Positions 27,240 to 37,066 of a stretch of 64,000 nt of DNA are shown here, piece by piece. A model generated the notes under the pieces. The model saw nothing but the letters and a program-made list of their open reading frames with translations, was not told the DNA's origin and did no database searches. This DNA is from JAIXWP01 sp965247015 (lineage in GTDB: Bacteria > Bacteroidota > Bacteroidia > Flavobacteriales_D > Sanyastnellaceae): the NCBI GenBank assembly GCA_965247015.1, contig CBDFGG010000006.1, positions 186,001 through 250,000 of the forward strand, given 5' to 3'. The position numbers and the translations under genes were made by a program. Position 1 is the stretch's first letter, and each line of letters starts with the position of its first letter.

Positions 27240-27368
27240 GATCAAAATCCTCTATTATTCGGTCAAATCTATGGCGACCGATTCAGAAAAGGACATTGTG
27301 AATCAAAATATTTAATACTGCCGCAACTTTTCACGAAGTATTTTTGTTTCCTCAACTAAACGGCAATA

Positions 27369-29967
27369 ATGCGCTCTCTTATCCTCATTATTAGTACTCT
27401 ATTCAGTCTCCAAGCGATAGCTCAGCAATTCTGTAACCCAACGGGTAATTTGGTTATATTTTCTAATTATGATGGAGGCATACTGACCATCAATGTAGAT
27501 GAAGACATTCCAAATCTGGTCATTGGTATCACCACATACGAACCTGCGCAGATTACTATTGCAGGGCCATTTGCAAGCAATGTTGTTGCAGTTGAATACG
27601 CTGGTTTTAATTCGAATCAGAATAATAACAACTGCGGTCAAGGGAATCTAGCTACCTCCATTATTGGTGTGCCAGTTAGTATTGTAACTGTGAACCCTCC
27701 TCAAAACCCACCTAGTGTTGGATACACTCCAGCGCATGGAAACGGTGCTGGTGACTGGGGCGGTATCATGATTGGAGCGGCGGGTGGTTGCGATACACTT
27801 ACAGACGCAGGTGGGGTAAATACTCCAGATGAAATTGTGTATTACTTTCAAAATTCTTTAGGCGGTGAACTGTACTATCACAACACGCAATATCAATGTT
27901 GGCAAAATGAAACACTCTCCATTTCAGACGGAGGAAACTGCTGTATCGAGCCAGGTGAGCCAGACCCAGGTTGCAATCCTGATGGCAACGTAGTGATATA
28001 TTCCAATTATGAAGGCGGTGTGCTCAATATCAACGTAGATCAAGATATTCCAAATTTAAAAATTGGTGTGGTGAGCTATGAAGCAAGTCAAATCAATATT
28101 ACAGGCTCCTTTGCAGGAAATATCACCGAGGTGATTTATGCTGGCTTTGACGCTCCCGGCGGAGGTGGTTGTGGCGCTCCCATTGCCGCCACTGAAGTGA
28201 ATGGTGTAGATCCCTCCATCGTTTCTATCTACTCTGGAATCAACGGTGATATTGCTATATCACCATATCTCGGAGAGCCGGTCGCACCAGGCTTTCCTGC
28301 CCTTGTCAACTGTATCACTGGTGCTGAAGGTGAATGTTCGAGCTCCAATGCTGGAGGAGGAAAATTCATCCCAACAAATTGTCCAATTTTTTCTCAATGA
28401 ATTTGGCCCAACTTCGAGCCTATATTCTCACTTCACGGACTATAGCTGTTTTACCGGAACTTATGATGTTAGTGCAGGCGGAAATTGTTGCTTGGCAATT
28501 CCAACCACTCCTGTGAATCCTATTTTCACTGGTGGGAGCTCTTATAATTTTATTCAAGAAGAAGAAATTAGTTTGTGTGATGGCCCGATCACCATTGATC
28601 TTTCATTCTATGAAGTATTGTTTCAACCTCCTACATATCCTGGTTATGTGTGGAGCGATGGTACTACTGGACCAGTCATCAATATTACTCAGCCTGGCAC
28701 ATATAGCTTCACCGTTGGAGACTACTGTCACTTTGAAGAGTCTACGTACTTAACTGATACAGTAGTGGTAACTGCTTGTTGTGTGCAACCTGAGCCTCCA
28801 GTTATTTCGGGCACCACTACTTATTGTATAAACGACAATATCTCCCCTCTCAACGCTACTGCTGCAGTTGCCGGCAACTTTGCTTGGTACAGCAATCTTG
28901 CATTAACGAATATTCTTTCCACAACAGCCCAATTTACTCCAACTGAAATCGCTGGTACAACCACCTATTATGCAACTGTTGAATTAGACGGATGCGAAAG
29001 CGAGCCTTCACCAATTGATGTAGTTTTCAATGCTAGCCCTACCGTCAATATTTCAACCACAAGCGGACTTGATTTTTGTGAAGGAAGTAGCACCACATTA
29101 TCATCTACGGCTGTAGGTAATTATGATTGGTCAAATGGGAGTAATAACACGACTATCGATATTACTGTTGCTGGAACCTATGACCTTACTGTGGTAAATG
29201 CAAATGGATGCGAAGGCACCGGCAGTATTACCATTAGCACGATTGCGAATCCTATTATTGAAATAGCAGGAACAGACACCATTTGTTTCGGTGAGTCTGT
29301 GAGCCTCACGGCAAGTGGAGCAGCGAGCTATGTTTGGAGCACTGGTGAACTTTCAGCTACAATTACTAACTCTCCTGAAATCACAACGACTTACGAAGTG
29401 ATTGGTGCCGTATCTGAATGCACAGGGCTTGCGAGCTTTGAAGTGGTAGTTATTGTACCAGATACAATAAGTGCTGGACCTGATTTTGAAGTATTACCCG
29501 GTGAGCCCTTTGATCTTTTGGTTTCGGGAAACTACGAAACTTACACATGGATCCCTGCAGACTTTTTGGATTGCAGCGACTGTCCTGATCCTTCTGGAAC
29601 GATTGAATTCCCTGTAACATTTACTGTTTCTACCGAGTCAGAAGAAGGCTGTATTGTAAGCGATGAAGTAATAGTCACTATCGATAATTCATGTGATGAC
29701 ATTTTTGTACCAACGGCTTTTACTCCTGATAATTCAGGACTGAATGATGTTGTTTGTGTAGTGAGCAACTGTCTAGCATCTTACACATTCACGATCTTCG
29801 ATAGATGGGGAAATGTTGTTTTCGAAAAATCCGATCTCATTTCTTGTTGGGATGGAGGAAAAACGGAATACTACGTTCAAGATGGAGTCTTCAATTGGAG
29901 AGTCACAGGTGTGCTCTTCGATGGAAATGTGATTGAAAAATTTGGTCACATCGTTATCTTGAGGTAG
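27369..29967 (+). pseudogene. Secreted T9SS type B protein interrupted by a +1 frameshift
   Basis: Two frames make one gene. Frame A (27369-28400) has a signal peptide and two related ~190-residue modules (GNLVIFSNYDGGILTINVDE and GNVVIYSNYEGGVLNINVDQ). Frame B carries the end of the second module, several Ig/PKD-like modules and a type B sorting domain (IFVPTAFTPDNSGLNDVV ... RWGNVVFEKSD). The break is at the AAAA run 28361-28364: removing one A turns AGGGKF into AGGGNSSQQIVQFF, which lines up with AGGVNTPDEIVYYF of the first module. It is either a sequencing or assembly error or a real inactivating mutation. Separate start sites in frame B are not credible. Confidence 0.85.
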
Positions 29968-30577
29968 GCTTTGCGTAAGGCAATCTCGTAATATGTTTTG
30001 TTGTATGGTAACGATCCAAACCACTACATGTCACGGTTTGCGCAGCTTCTAAGTCGACAAATCCATCTTGACCGATCAATTCATTGGGAACAGATACCCA
30101 TAGTATTTCTCCAACAATGATGCTCGTTCCATTGATTGCCATATCATGTCGTTCTTTAAAAGCACATCCCCATTTAATGATACTTTCCACTACTGATGGA
30201 GCTTGGAAATTTTCGAGGTATTCAGGATGTAAACCGCTCGCTTCAAATTCAGAAATATCTTCAGGATAACGGGCCGATGTGTGATGGGCAGCCTCAACAA
30301 AATCTGGGGTAATTTGATTGAGTGTAAAAAAGCCCGTTTCAATTATATTTTCAAGCGTATGTCTTCTGGAAACGTCAGGTCGCACCACTAATCCAAACAA
30401 CGGAGGATTTGCGCCAAGATGAAAAAAGGAACTAAAAATGGCTAAGTTTTCTTGACCAGCAGCACTGCGTGTGCCTACAAGAAGCGTGCTTTTAAATCCA
30501 CCTAAGCTATTGATGAAGGAGGCGCGATAGCGCTGTTCCATTTCATTTATTTGTTGACGAGTAATGATTGATGCCAT
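29954..30577 (-). CDS. Flavin reductase-like FMN-binding split-barrel protein
   Basis: 207 residues from the ATG at 30577 (the frame opens earlier at a TTG). The pattern SLGGFKSTLLVGTRSAAGQENLA, PPLFGLVVRPDVSRRHTLENI and GFFTLNQI follows the flavin reductase / DIM6-NTAB family. It binds FMN and either reduces flavin for partner oxygenases or acts on small molecules; the substrate is unknown. It overlaps the end of the convergent T9SS gene by 14 bp. No adjacent oxygenase. Confidence 0.88.
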   Translation of the reverse strand: MASIITRQQINEMEQRYRASFINSLGGFKSTLLVGTRSAAGQENLAIFSSFFHLGANPPLFGLVVRPDVSRRHTLENIIETGFFTLNQITPDFVEAAHHTSARYPEDISEFEASGLHPEYLENFQAPSVVESIIKWGCAFKERHDMAINGTSIIVGEILWVSVPNELIGQDGFVDLEAAQTVTCSGLDRYHTTKHITRLPYAKPTSR

Positions 30578-30627
30578 AATTTGCAAAGCAATTGCTCCAG
30601 AAAAATGTTCATTACCTTCGGCCCCTT

Positions 30628-31449
30628 ATGATGGATTTTACTCAGATAGGAATTTCGTTTTATAATAATTCCCAGTTTTTATTCGCAATTGAAAGTTTTA
30701 ATAAAGCAATTGAATTAAATCAAGATAATCACAAAACATGGCGTTATATGGCGCTTTGCAATGCGCAGCTACCAAATGCTCAAGTGTTATCTCAATTACA
30801 TTTTTCTTTAGAAAAAAACTTCAATGACGACGAAACACATGCGACCTTGTCTGGCAGCTATCATGCGCTAAGAGAATTCGATAAGGCCATCGAACACGCT
30901 ATCATTTCACATGAATTGGCTCCTCTCAATCCTACATATTTTATCAATGTTGTGATCATTCTTCACGACATGAAGAAGTATAAAGAATGTTTGGAATATG
31001 CAGAAAAATTCGATCGCGAGTTTGGCCTTCATGAAGTTGCTACATACTATCTAGCCTCCGCTCTTTCGGAGCTGGGACAACAAGAAGAGGCAATACATCA
31101 CATGATGCGGATGTATAATTATTTTGGAGAAACAGCCATCATCACCAACAATGTTGGATTCTTTTACGCACAAGCAGAGATGTATGTTGAATCCATCAAA
31201 TGGTCTCGACTTTCCATTGAATTAGAAGAAACATTTGCTTATCCCCACAACAACATTGGATTTTGTGAAATGAAGATGGGAAATCCAATTGAGGGATTAA
31301 TGCATGTAAATCATAGTTTAGAATTGGACCCTTCCAATGCCTATGCGTATAGAAATAGAGCGTTAATCTATGAAAGTATGGGAAATAATGAAGCCGCGTT
31401 AGATGACTGGGCTACTGCAAAAATGCTACATTACGATGAGTTGTACTGA
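30628..31449 (+). CDS. TPR-repeat protein
   Basis: About 273 residues from the ATG at 30628; the frame opens at a TTG at 30592, close to the divergent flavin reductase start. The whole protein is tetratricopeptide repeats (for example FYNNSQFLFAIESFNKAIEL, ATLSGSYHALREFDKAIEHA, PSNAYAYRNRALIYESMGNN). No signal peptide, so probably cytosolic. TPRs mediate protein contacts; the partner is unknown. Confidence 0.82.
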   Translation: MMDFTQIGISFYNNSQFLFAIESFNKAIELNQDNHKTWRYMALCNAQLPNAQVLSQLHFSLEKNFNDDETHATLSGSYHALREFDKAIEHAIISHELAPLNPTYFINVVIILHDMKKYKECLEYAEKFDREFGLHEVATYYLASALSELGQQEEAIHHMMRMYNYFGETAIITNNVGFFYAQAEMYVESIKWSRLSIELEETFAYPHNNIGFCEMKMGNPIEGLMHVNHSLELDPSNAYAYRNRALIYESMGNNEAALDDWATAKMLHYDELY

Positions 31450-31451
31450 AC

Positions 31452-32279
31452 CTATTCGCAATACGCAAGCATTTCCTTTTTAGCGATGTATCCTAAATCA
31501 ACAGCCTTCTTATAGTCGGTGCATGCATCGACATCCTTGCCTTGCATATCATTTAACTCACCTCTCATCGCAAACGCAATATCATCCTTGCTGTTATGGG
31601 AAATGGCATCATTAAGTGTTTGAAGGGCCGATTCATAATTTTCCATATTCATGTAGATAGATGCTAGTACTCGCAGAGCCAATGATTTTTCTTCATTTGA
31701 AATTCTACCGCTTTCAATACTTGTCTTTATATCAGTAATCGCTCCTACTCTATCACCCGTTCTATTTTTCTCAATACCCTCAAATATTTTGAAAGTAAAA
31801 TTAGCATCAGGGAATTTTTCCTTTGCTTGTTGAATGAGAACTGGAGACTCTTCTTCAAAGGTAATATTCGCTAGAGCTGTCAATTTCCCGAAGTAAGCTG
31901 CTTGCGAGTTTCCATCCAATCTGATAGCCTGACCAAATGAGAAAGATGCATCCTCGTAGTGAGTCACCAACATGAATTGATCATTCATTCTGTAGGCATT
32001 TTTTGCAAGTTCGAGATGACAATTGCCTCGGAGCACATAGGCTTCCGCATTTTTTTCATCCTCTAAAAGAATCTTATCAATTTCTGAAAGCACCGCCGAA
32101 AAGTTTTTTTGATCATAAAAAGCATAGGCATCTTTCAGAACACCCTTGTCTTCATTAGCACATGATGACAAAACAGAAATAGCGAATAATGTGATTATGA
32201 ATAAAGGAGCGATGGTTGAGCACCACAACATTGGATGCTTTGGGATAGAAATCTTTCGTTCTTTGGAAAACGTTTCCAT
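31452..32279 (-). CDS. TPR lipoprotein
   Basis: 275 residues. A hydrophobic segment ends in a lipobox (ISVLSSC) followed by TPR helices (AYAFYDQKNFSAVLSEIDKI, ALRVLASIYMNMENYESALQ, DACTDYKKAVDLGY). The final 'DAC.DYKKA..LGY' is typical of Bacteroidota TPR proteins. The ATG at 32279 gives a long n-region; the ATG at 32231 would give a more usual lipoprotein signal. Probably periplasmic and membrane-tethered. Converges with the preceding TPR gene, 2 bp apart. Confidence 0.78.
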   Translation of the reverse strand: METFSKERKISIPKHPMLWCSTIAPLFIITLFAISVLSSCANEDKGVLKDAYAFYDQKNFSAVLSEIDKILLEDEKNAEAYVLRGNCHLELAKNAYRMNDQFMLVTHYEDASFSFGQAIRLDGNSQAAYFGKLTALANITFEEESPVLIQQAKEKFPDANFTFKIFEGIEKNRTGDRVGAITDIKTSIESGRISNEEKSLALRVLASIYMNMENYESALQTLNDAISHNSKDDIAFAMRGELNDMQGKDVDACTDYKKAVDLGYIAKKEMLAYCE

Positions 32280-32340
32280 GTCAATTCATTTTAAGTGACC
32301 CAAAAATAACAAAAAAATTGAGTAGACAAGTAAAATTATC

Positions 32341-32432
32341 CATTCTCGATTTTCGATTCTCAACATTATAGATGAGTCTAGCAATGAGCCAGTAGCCGAT
32401 AGCCAACAGCCTTTGGCCAACAGTCGCAAGCC
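32341..32432. repeat. Heptameric arrays in the 32280-32643 gap
   Basis: The 364-bp gap has no credible gene. It holds a short run ATTCTCG-ATTTTCG-ATTCTCA (32341-32361) and a second run of AGCCNNN units (AGCCAGT, AGCCGAT, AGCCAAC, AGCCTTT, GGCCAAC) from 32387 to 32432, all with a 7-bp period. Same family as the arrays at 49-55 kb. The 70-residue minus-strand frame across it is a by-product of the repeats. Confidence 0.75.
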
Positions 32433-32616
32433 AAAATGTTGATATTTCTTTGAAATCCAAATTATTGAGTAAGCGTTGAACCCTAAAAAACAAATAGCTT
32501 CATTTTCAATTATTTAGCAAAAGCACAAATATATAAGTGTCGATAAAATGGTTATAAGTATCGATTAATGAGCAAGTTTAAGGGATTACACCTATTTTTT
32601 CTTAACGGTTTTTAAC

Positions 32617-32624
32617 TATGTTTG
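32617..32624 (+). promoter_or_regulatory. Candidate -7 box for the five-gene exported operon
   Basis: TATGTTTG matches TAnnTTTG and lies 20 bp before the first ATG of the operon. No clear TTG -33 element is seen at the usual distance; the upstream stretch is T-rich. Confidence 0.4.
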
Positions 32625-32643
32625 GCCTTATTATCTAAACCTT

Positions 32644-34089
32644 ATGTTAATCAAGAATCACTACCTCGTACTGCTGTGCGCAGTGCTAACACTGAGTGTT
32701 GCTTCAAAAGCGCAGTCAGATCAACCAACAGATGGCAAGGCCATCAAGTATCGCAGAAGTTCTCTCCATCTTATTTTAAGTGAGTCAGACAATTTCCCGA
32801 TGAAGGATACAGTCATTGCTTCTTATCGCAAGGCTCCATTCCCTGACAAGTATAACAATCACGCTGTGGATGTGAACACATTTGTTCCAAGCGAGTATCT
32901 TCTAACAGATGCTGAGCGCGATTCATTGGGTATTAAAAAAGCAGGTGCTGGTGCAGATTTAGCAGCAGATCTTACAATGGGTATCTCAGATCCTCTAGCG
33001 GATGATATGCCATTCATGCTTCAAAAATTTATGAAAGACAAAAAAGTCGCTCATAAAATGGTAGCAAATTGGTTCATGCGTAATCCTGAAGATGGATCAT
33101 TCGATATGTCGATGATTGCTGAGCGCGGTTCTTACAATGCATCTGAATTAGATGTAGCTACCGCAAGAGGAAGTGCAAGAGGTCTTGCTTCAGTTGCAGA
33201 TGCGGGTGTTGAATTAATTCAAAACACATTCGTAGTTGTAAATCGTTTGAACTTCATCAGTAATGAAGTTCCAGCGCGCATCATCCGCGATGCTGCGAAA
33301 CTTGCTGCTTCCAAAATGCCTGGTCTAGCAGGAGAACTTGCTATTGCAGCTGCTGATCTCACGTACGAAAAAACGAAAGAAGGATATAGTGTATTCGCTA
33401 CTTCATACCTTTTCCAATTGGAATGGAATGATTCTACTGAAGCTGTTTTCTATAATGACTACTGGGTAAACAAAGGAGATGCAAATGCAGCGGCAAGAGC
33501 TGAGGCTTTCTTCACCAATGATCTTTTCAAAATGAAGTACATCGGTTCTGAAAAATCAAAAGCACTTGTTACATTCTCATTAAAGCAACAGCGCACTGAA
33601 ATTGAATACATCGAAGAAGCGACTGTTCGCGCAGTAGATAACGTATACGGTAAACTTCAAAGAGCTTATGAAGTATTCAAACCAAAAGTTCCACTTTTGA
33701 CTGGTGAGCCTGTGACGGCTAAAATCGGTATGAAAGAAGGTCTAGAGGGCGGCGAGAAATTTGAAGTACTAGAGCAAACAGTTGATCTTGCTACGGGTGC
33801 AACCAAATATGTTCGTGTTGGCACTATTACTGTAGACAAGAAAAAGATTTGGGATAACCGTTATGTAGCGGGCACTACCCCTCCTCCAGCAGCAGTAGAA
33901 GCGACAGCTGAGGTAGCACCTGTAGAAGGCGCTCCAGCAGAAGGTGCAGAAACTGCAACAGCAGAAGAATCAGACAAGAAGAAAAAAGGAAAAGAAGAAG
34001 AAGCTTCTTCTGATCCAAATTTGGATAGAACTTACTTCAAAGGAGGTAAGAATCTTTACGCAGGAATGTTAATTAGACAAATCAAATAA
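32644..34089 (+). CDS. Exported hypothetical protein, first gene of five-gene operon
   Basis: 481 residues with a signal peptide (LVLLCAVLTLSVASKAQS). The middle is helical and alanine-rich (SMIAERGSYNASELDVATAR, RIIRDAAKLAASKMPGLAGELA), then mixed alpha/beta. Near the C-terminus is a Pro/Ala/Glu linker (VEATAEVAPVEGAPAEG) and a charged Lys/Glu patch (DKKKKGKEEE) before a final FKGGKNLYAGMLIRQIK segment. Family not recognised, though the layout looks like a conserved Bacteroidota envelope protein. Followed after 9 bp by the next gene. No lipobox. Confidence 0.75.
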   Translation: MLIKNHYLVLLCAVLTLSVASKAQSDQPTDGKAIKYRRSSLHLILSESDNFPMKDTVIASYRKAPFPDKYNNHAVDVNTFVPSEYLLTDAERDSLGIKKAGAGADLAADLTMGISDPLADDMPFMLQKFMKDKKVAHKMVANWFMRNPEDGSFDMSMIAERGSYNASELDVATARGSARGLASVADAGVELIQNTFVVVNRLNFISNEVPARIIRDAAKLAASKMPGLAGELAIAAADLTYEKTKEGYSVFATSYLFQLEWNDSTEAVFYNDYWVNKGDANAAARAEAFFTNDLFKMKYIGSEKSKALVTFSLKQQRTEIEYIEEATVRAVDNVYGKLQRAYEVFKPKVPLLTGEPVTAKIGMKEGLEGGEKFEVLEQTVDLATGATKYVRVGTITVDKKKIWDNRYVAGTTPPPAAVEATAEVAPVEGAPAEGAETATAEESDKKKKGKEEEASSDPNLDRTYFKGGKNLYAGMLIRQIK

Positions 34090-34098
34090 ACCCACAAA

Positions 34099-34605
34099 AT
34101 GAAAAATTTCTTTCTTTTATTTTTAGGCCTTTGCCTATCTGTATCAGCTTTTTCACAAGCTAAGAAAAAAGCTGACAAACAAACTGAAGCTTGGCGCTAC
34201 GAAATCGAAGTACTTTCGACTGGAGCACAAGGTACTTACCAGATCAAGGTTTGGTCGTATTCTAAAAAAGCTAGTGTTGCTTCTGAGCAATCAAAAAAGA
34301 ATGCTGTTCACGGTATTATCTTCAAAGGCTTTGTAGGTAAGCAAGGTGTTCCAGGTGCTCGTCCTCTTGCTGACAGCCCAAACATTGAAAATGAAAAAGC
34401 AGATTTCTTTGAACCATTTTTCGAAGACGGTGGTAAGTACATGAAATTCGTTTCTATGACTACTGACGGAGCAATCGGAGCTGGTGATGTTCAGAAAGTA
34501 GGTAAAGAATACAAAGTTGGCGTTGTTGTAAACGTTAACGTAGCTGAACTCCGTAAGGATCTTGAAGCTGCTGGTATCATCAAGAAATTAGGTGCTGGAT
34601 TCTAA
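34099..34605 (+). CDS. Exported small protein, paralogue of the next gene
   Basis: 168 residues with a signal peptide (MKNFFLLFLGLCLSVSAFSQ). It shares a backbone with the next protein: QSKKNAVHGIIFKGF against QAKKNAINDVIFKGV, RPLAD against RPLVG, FFEPFFEDGGKYMKFVS against FFNAFFVDKGEYEKFIS, and both end near GIIK. The 'QAKKNAI' helix recalls LPP20/FlgP-type envelope proteins, where alanine- and lysine-rich helices precede a CsgG-like fold; this is a weak resemblance. Function unknown. Confidence 0.75.
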   Translation: MKNFFLLFLGLCLSVSAFSQAKKKADKQTEAWRYEIEVLSTGAQGTYQIKVWSYSKKASVASEQSKKNAVHGIIFKGFVGKQGVPGARPLADSPNIENEKADFFEPFFEDGGKYMKFVSMTTDGAIGAGDVQKVGKEYKVGVVVNVNVAELRKDLEAAGIIKKLGAGF

Positions 34606-34616
34606 TCTATAAAACA

Positions 34617-35099
34617 ATGAGATCAATCATTTTTATTCTTTTCGCTGCAACAGTTATTCTTAGCTCTTGCGGTCAGAAAAACAGCGTATCCGCTAACTAC
34701 GAACTCAAGACTGAGTGCATGGGCGTTGAGTTAGATGGTTCACAAACTGTAAAGGCATGGGGCAATGGCCGTAACCGCTTTGATGCAGTAGATCAAGCAA
34801 AGAAAAATGCCATCAATGATGTTATTTTCAAAGGAGTTCGTGAAGGCAAAGCACAATGCGAAACTCGTCCATTAGTGGGTGAAGTAAACGCTCGTGAAAA
34901 GCACCAACAATTCTTCAATGCTTTCTTCGTGGATAAAGGCGAATACGAGAAGTTCATCTCCGTAAAAGATGAGCGTATCGGTGAGAAAATTATTCGTGAC
35001 CGTTCTAAAGGTCGTGAATCTGTAACTCACGGATTTATCATTCGCATCGATGTTCCAGGTCTTAGATCAAGACTTACAGAAGCGGGTATCATTAAATAA
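34617..35099 (+). CDS. Lipoprotein, paralogue of the preceding gene
   Basis: 160 residues. A lipobox (LSSC at residues 16-19) makes it a likely lipoprotein, unlike its paralogue, which has an ordinary signal peptide. The shared core runs about 45-160 (GRNRFDAVDQAKKNAINDVI, EYEKFISVKD, IIRIDVPGLRSRLTEAGIIK). Probable pair of interacting envelope proteins, one tethered and one soluble. It starts 11 bp after the previous stop. Confidence 0.78.
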   Translation: MRSIIFILFAATVILSSCGQKNSVSANYELKTECMGVELDGSQTVKAWGNGRNRFDAVDQAKKNAINDVIFKGVREGKAQCETRPLVGEVNAREKHQQFFNAFFVDKGEYEKFISVKDERIGEKIIRDRSKGRESVTHGFIIRIDVPGLRSRLTEAGIIK

Positions 35100-35125
35100 A
35101 CTATTAAACACCTTATAATTATAAT

Positions 35126-36079
35126 ATGAAAAAGTTTTTATTACTAGCTGGTATGGTAGGCTTGTTCCTTGGAGTTCAAGTGAACGCTTCTGCACAAGCT
35201 AAAAAACCAACCATCATGGTTGTTCCTTCTGATGCATGGTGCAATCAAAACGGATACATGTTGGAATACGATAACCAAGGACGTAAAGACAAAGTTCCAG
35301 ATTACTATAGAGCACTTCAAGAAAATACAGACCTTCTTCTTGTAATCAGCAAAATCAATGAGTTGATGGCTGAGAGAGGGTTTCCTTTGAAAAACTTGGA
35401 ATCTGCAATGAAAACACTTCGTCAAGAAGCAGCTGAAGATGCATTGGCATCAAGCTCTTCAGGAGAAAGTGTTGCTGAAAGCCCAATCGACAAGTTGAAG
35501 AAAACTGCAAAAGCAGATATTTGGATGCAGTTAACTTGGACAGTGAATGTTCAAGGTCCAAAGCGTTCAATCACTTTCAACCTTCAAGGTTTGGATGCAT
35601 ACACAGACAAGCAGATTGCAGGTGCTTCTGGTACTGGTGCTCAATCATTCGCTTCTGAAACAGCAGTTCTTCTTGAAGAAGCAGTTCTTGCTCACATCGA
35701 CAACTTCAACGTGAAACTTCAAGGCCACTTCGAAGATATGTTCACGAATGGTCGTGAAGTAATCTTGAGAATCAAGAGATGGAACTCTATGGATGGTGAC
35801 TTGGATACTGAATTCGGTGACATGACACTAGGTGAAATCATTGATGCTTGGGTGAATGAAAACACAGTAAATCACAGATACTCTCAAACTGACGCATCTG
35901 AAAATATGATGTTGTTCGAACAAGTTAGAATTCCTTTGTTCGATGCAAATCAGAAAGCATTGGATACAAAAGCTTGGGCTCGTCAACTTCAAAAGATGTT
36001 GAAAGAAAAGTATCAGATTGAATCAAAACTAGGCATGAAAGGTCTTGGTCAAGCAGTAATCACCGTTGGAGAAAAATAA
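35126..36079 (+). CDS. DUF6175 family exported protein
   Basis: 317 residues with a signal peptide ending near ASAQA. The first mature stretch (KPTIMVVPSDAWCNQNGYM) and MAERGFPLKNLESAMKTLRQ match the DUF6175 family as I recall it. The middle (ADIWMQLTWTVNVQGPKRS, FNLQGLDAYTDKQIAGASG) resembles CsgG/FlgT-like modules in which a nucleotide-free alpha/beta domain builds multimeric envelope rings; that is inference. Function unknown. 26 bp after the lipoprotein and 7 bp before the last gene of the operon. Confidence 0.75.
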   Translation: MKKFLLLAGMVGLFLGVQVNASAQAKKPTIMVVPSDAWCNQNGYMLEYDNQGRKDKVPDYYRALQENTDLLLVISKINELMAERGFPLKNLESAMKTLRQEAAEDALASSSSGESVAESPIDKLKKTAKADIWMQLTWTVNVQGPKRSITFNLQGLDAYTDKQIAGASGTGAQSFASETAVLLEEAVLAHIDNFNVKLQGHFEDMFTNGREVILRIKRWNSMDGDLDTEFGDMTLGEIIDAWVNENTVNHRYSQTDASENMMLFEQVRIPLFDANQKALDTKAWARQLQKMLKEKYQIESKLGMKGLGQAVITVGEK

Positions 36080-36086
36080 TCACACC

Positions 36087-37040
36087 ATGAAAAAATTAAT
36101 TCTCGGGATTTTTATCCTTTCTTCTCTTTTCTCTTTTGCACAAAACAACCAAGGCAAGCAAGACGACTCAGGTCGTATTATCTTGAATAGCGTTGTTTCT
36201 GATAGAGTGAAGATGCCATCAGAAGCTAAGTCTGTACTTGAAACAAAGCTCAGCCAAATCACTTCTAGCAACGGAATGGGTGGTAGCAATTTGAATCCAC
36301 GATTCGTTTTGACTCCAAATGTTATCGTTGAAGAAACAGGTATGACGCCTACTGCCCCAGCAATGGTTTATTTAAATCTTTCTGTAGTATTTTATGTAGG
36401 TGATGGTATCGATGGAACTTTATTCGCTAACCAAGCTATTTCAGTAAAAGGTGTTGGTGAAACTGAAACAAAGGCTTACATCGCTGCTTTCCGTAACATC
36501 AAATCTGCAGATCCTAAGTTGAAGGCGCTTCTTGAAGAAGGTAAAAACAAAATCATCACTTATTATAACACGCAGTGTGACTTCATCATTAAAGAAGCTC
36601 AAACGCTTGCTGATCAAAATAAGTTTGATGAAGCAATCTTCAAATTGGTGCAAGTACCAAACGTTTGCAAAGAATGTTTCGATAAATGCAATGAAGCTGT
36701 AGCTCCACTTTTCAAGCGTAAAATTGACCGTGAGTGTCAATTGAAACTTGCAGAAGCAAAAGGAATTTGGAACTCTTCAATCTCTTACGAGGGAGGACAA
36801 AGAGCTGCTCAAGTTCTAGCTACTATCGAACCACAAGCTGCTTGCTACGGTGAAGTAAAATCACTTTTTGCAGAAATTGAAAAGCGTGTTCGTGAACTTG
36901 ACAAACGTGAATGGGCTTATACCCTTCGCGAACAAGATCTAGAGTTCGCAGTAGTTGAAGCTGCTCGTGCGGTGGGTGTTGCCTATGGTAACGGTCAACC
37001 AAACAGCGTAACTTACAACAACATGATCGCTTGGTGGTAA
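36087..37040 (+). CDS. Exported hypothetical protein, last gene of the operon
   Basis: 317 residues from the ATG at 36087; the frame opens earlier at a TTG inside the previous gene. Signal peptide MKKLILGIFILSSLFSFAQ. The N-terminal half is strand-rich (FVLTPNVIVEETG, MVYLNLSVVFYVGDGIDGTLF), the C-terminal half helical with a four-Cys cluster (NVCKECFDKC near 197-206) and later C225 and C252. Family not recognised; the ending VEAARAVGVAYGNGQPN is probably conserved. A strong terminator follows. Confidence 0.75.
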   Translation: MKKLILGIFILSSLFSFAQNNQGKQDDSGRIILNSVVSDRVKMPSEAKSVLETKLSQITSSNGMGGSNLNPRFVLTPNVIVEETGMTPTAPAMVYLNLSVVFYVGDGIDGTLFANQAISVKGVGETETKAYIAAFRNIKSADPKLKALLEEGKNKIITYYNTQCDFIIKEAQTLADQNKFDEAIFKLVQVPNVCKECFDKCNEAVAPLFKRKIDRECQLKLAEAKGIWNSSISYEGGQRAAQVLATIEPQAACYGEVKSLFAEIEKRVRELDKREWAYTLREQDLEFAVVEAARAVGVAYGNGQPNSVTYNNMIAWW

Positions 37041-37066
37041 TCACTTTTTGATCTAACAATATTAAA

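Noticed and set aside
28246..29967. A separate gene beginning at 28246
   Set aside because: Its start has no signal peptide and its first ~40 residues read out of frame across the preceding gene; the module alignment shows it is the continuation of 27369 after a frameshift.
32281..32493. 70-residue minus-strand ORF
   Set aside because: Made of the heptamer repeats read as codons; no family and no start context.
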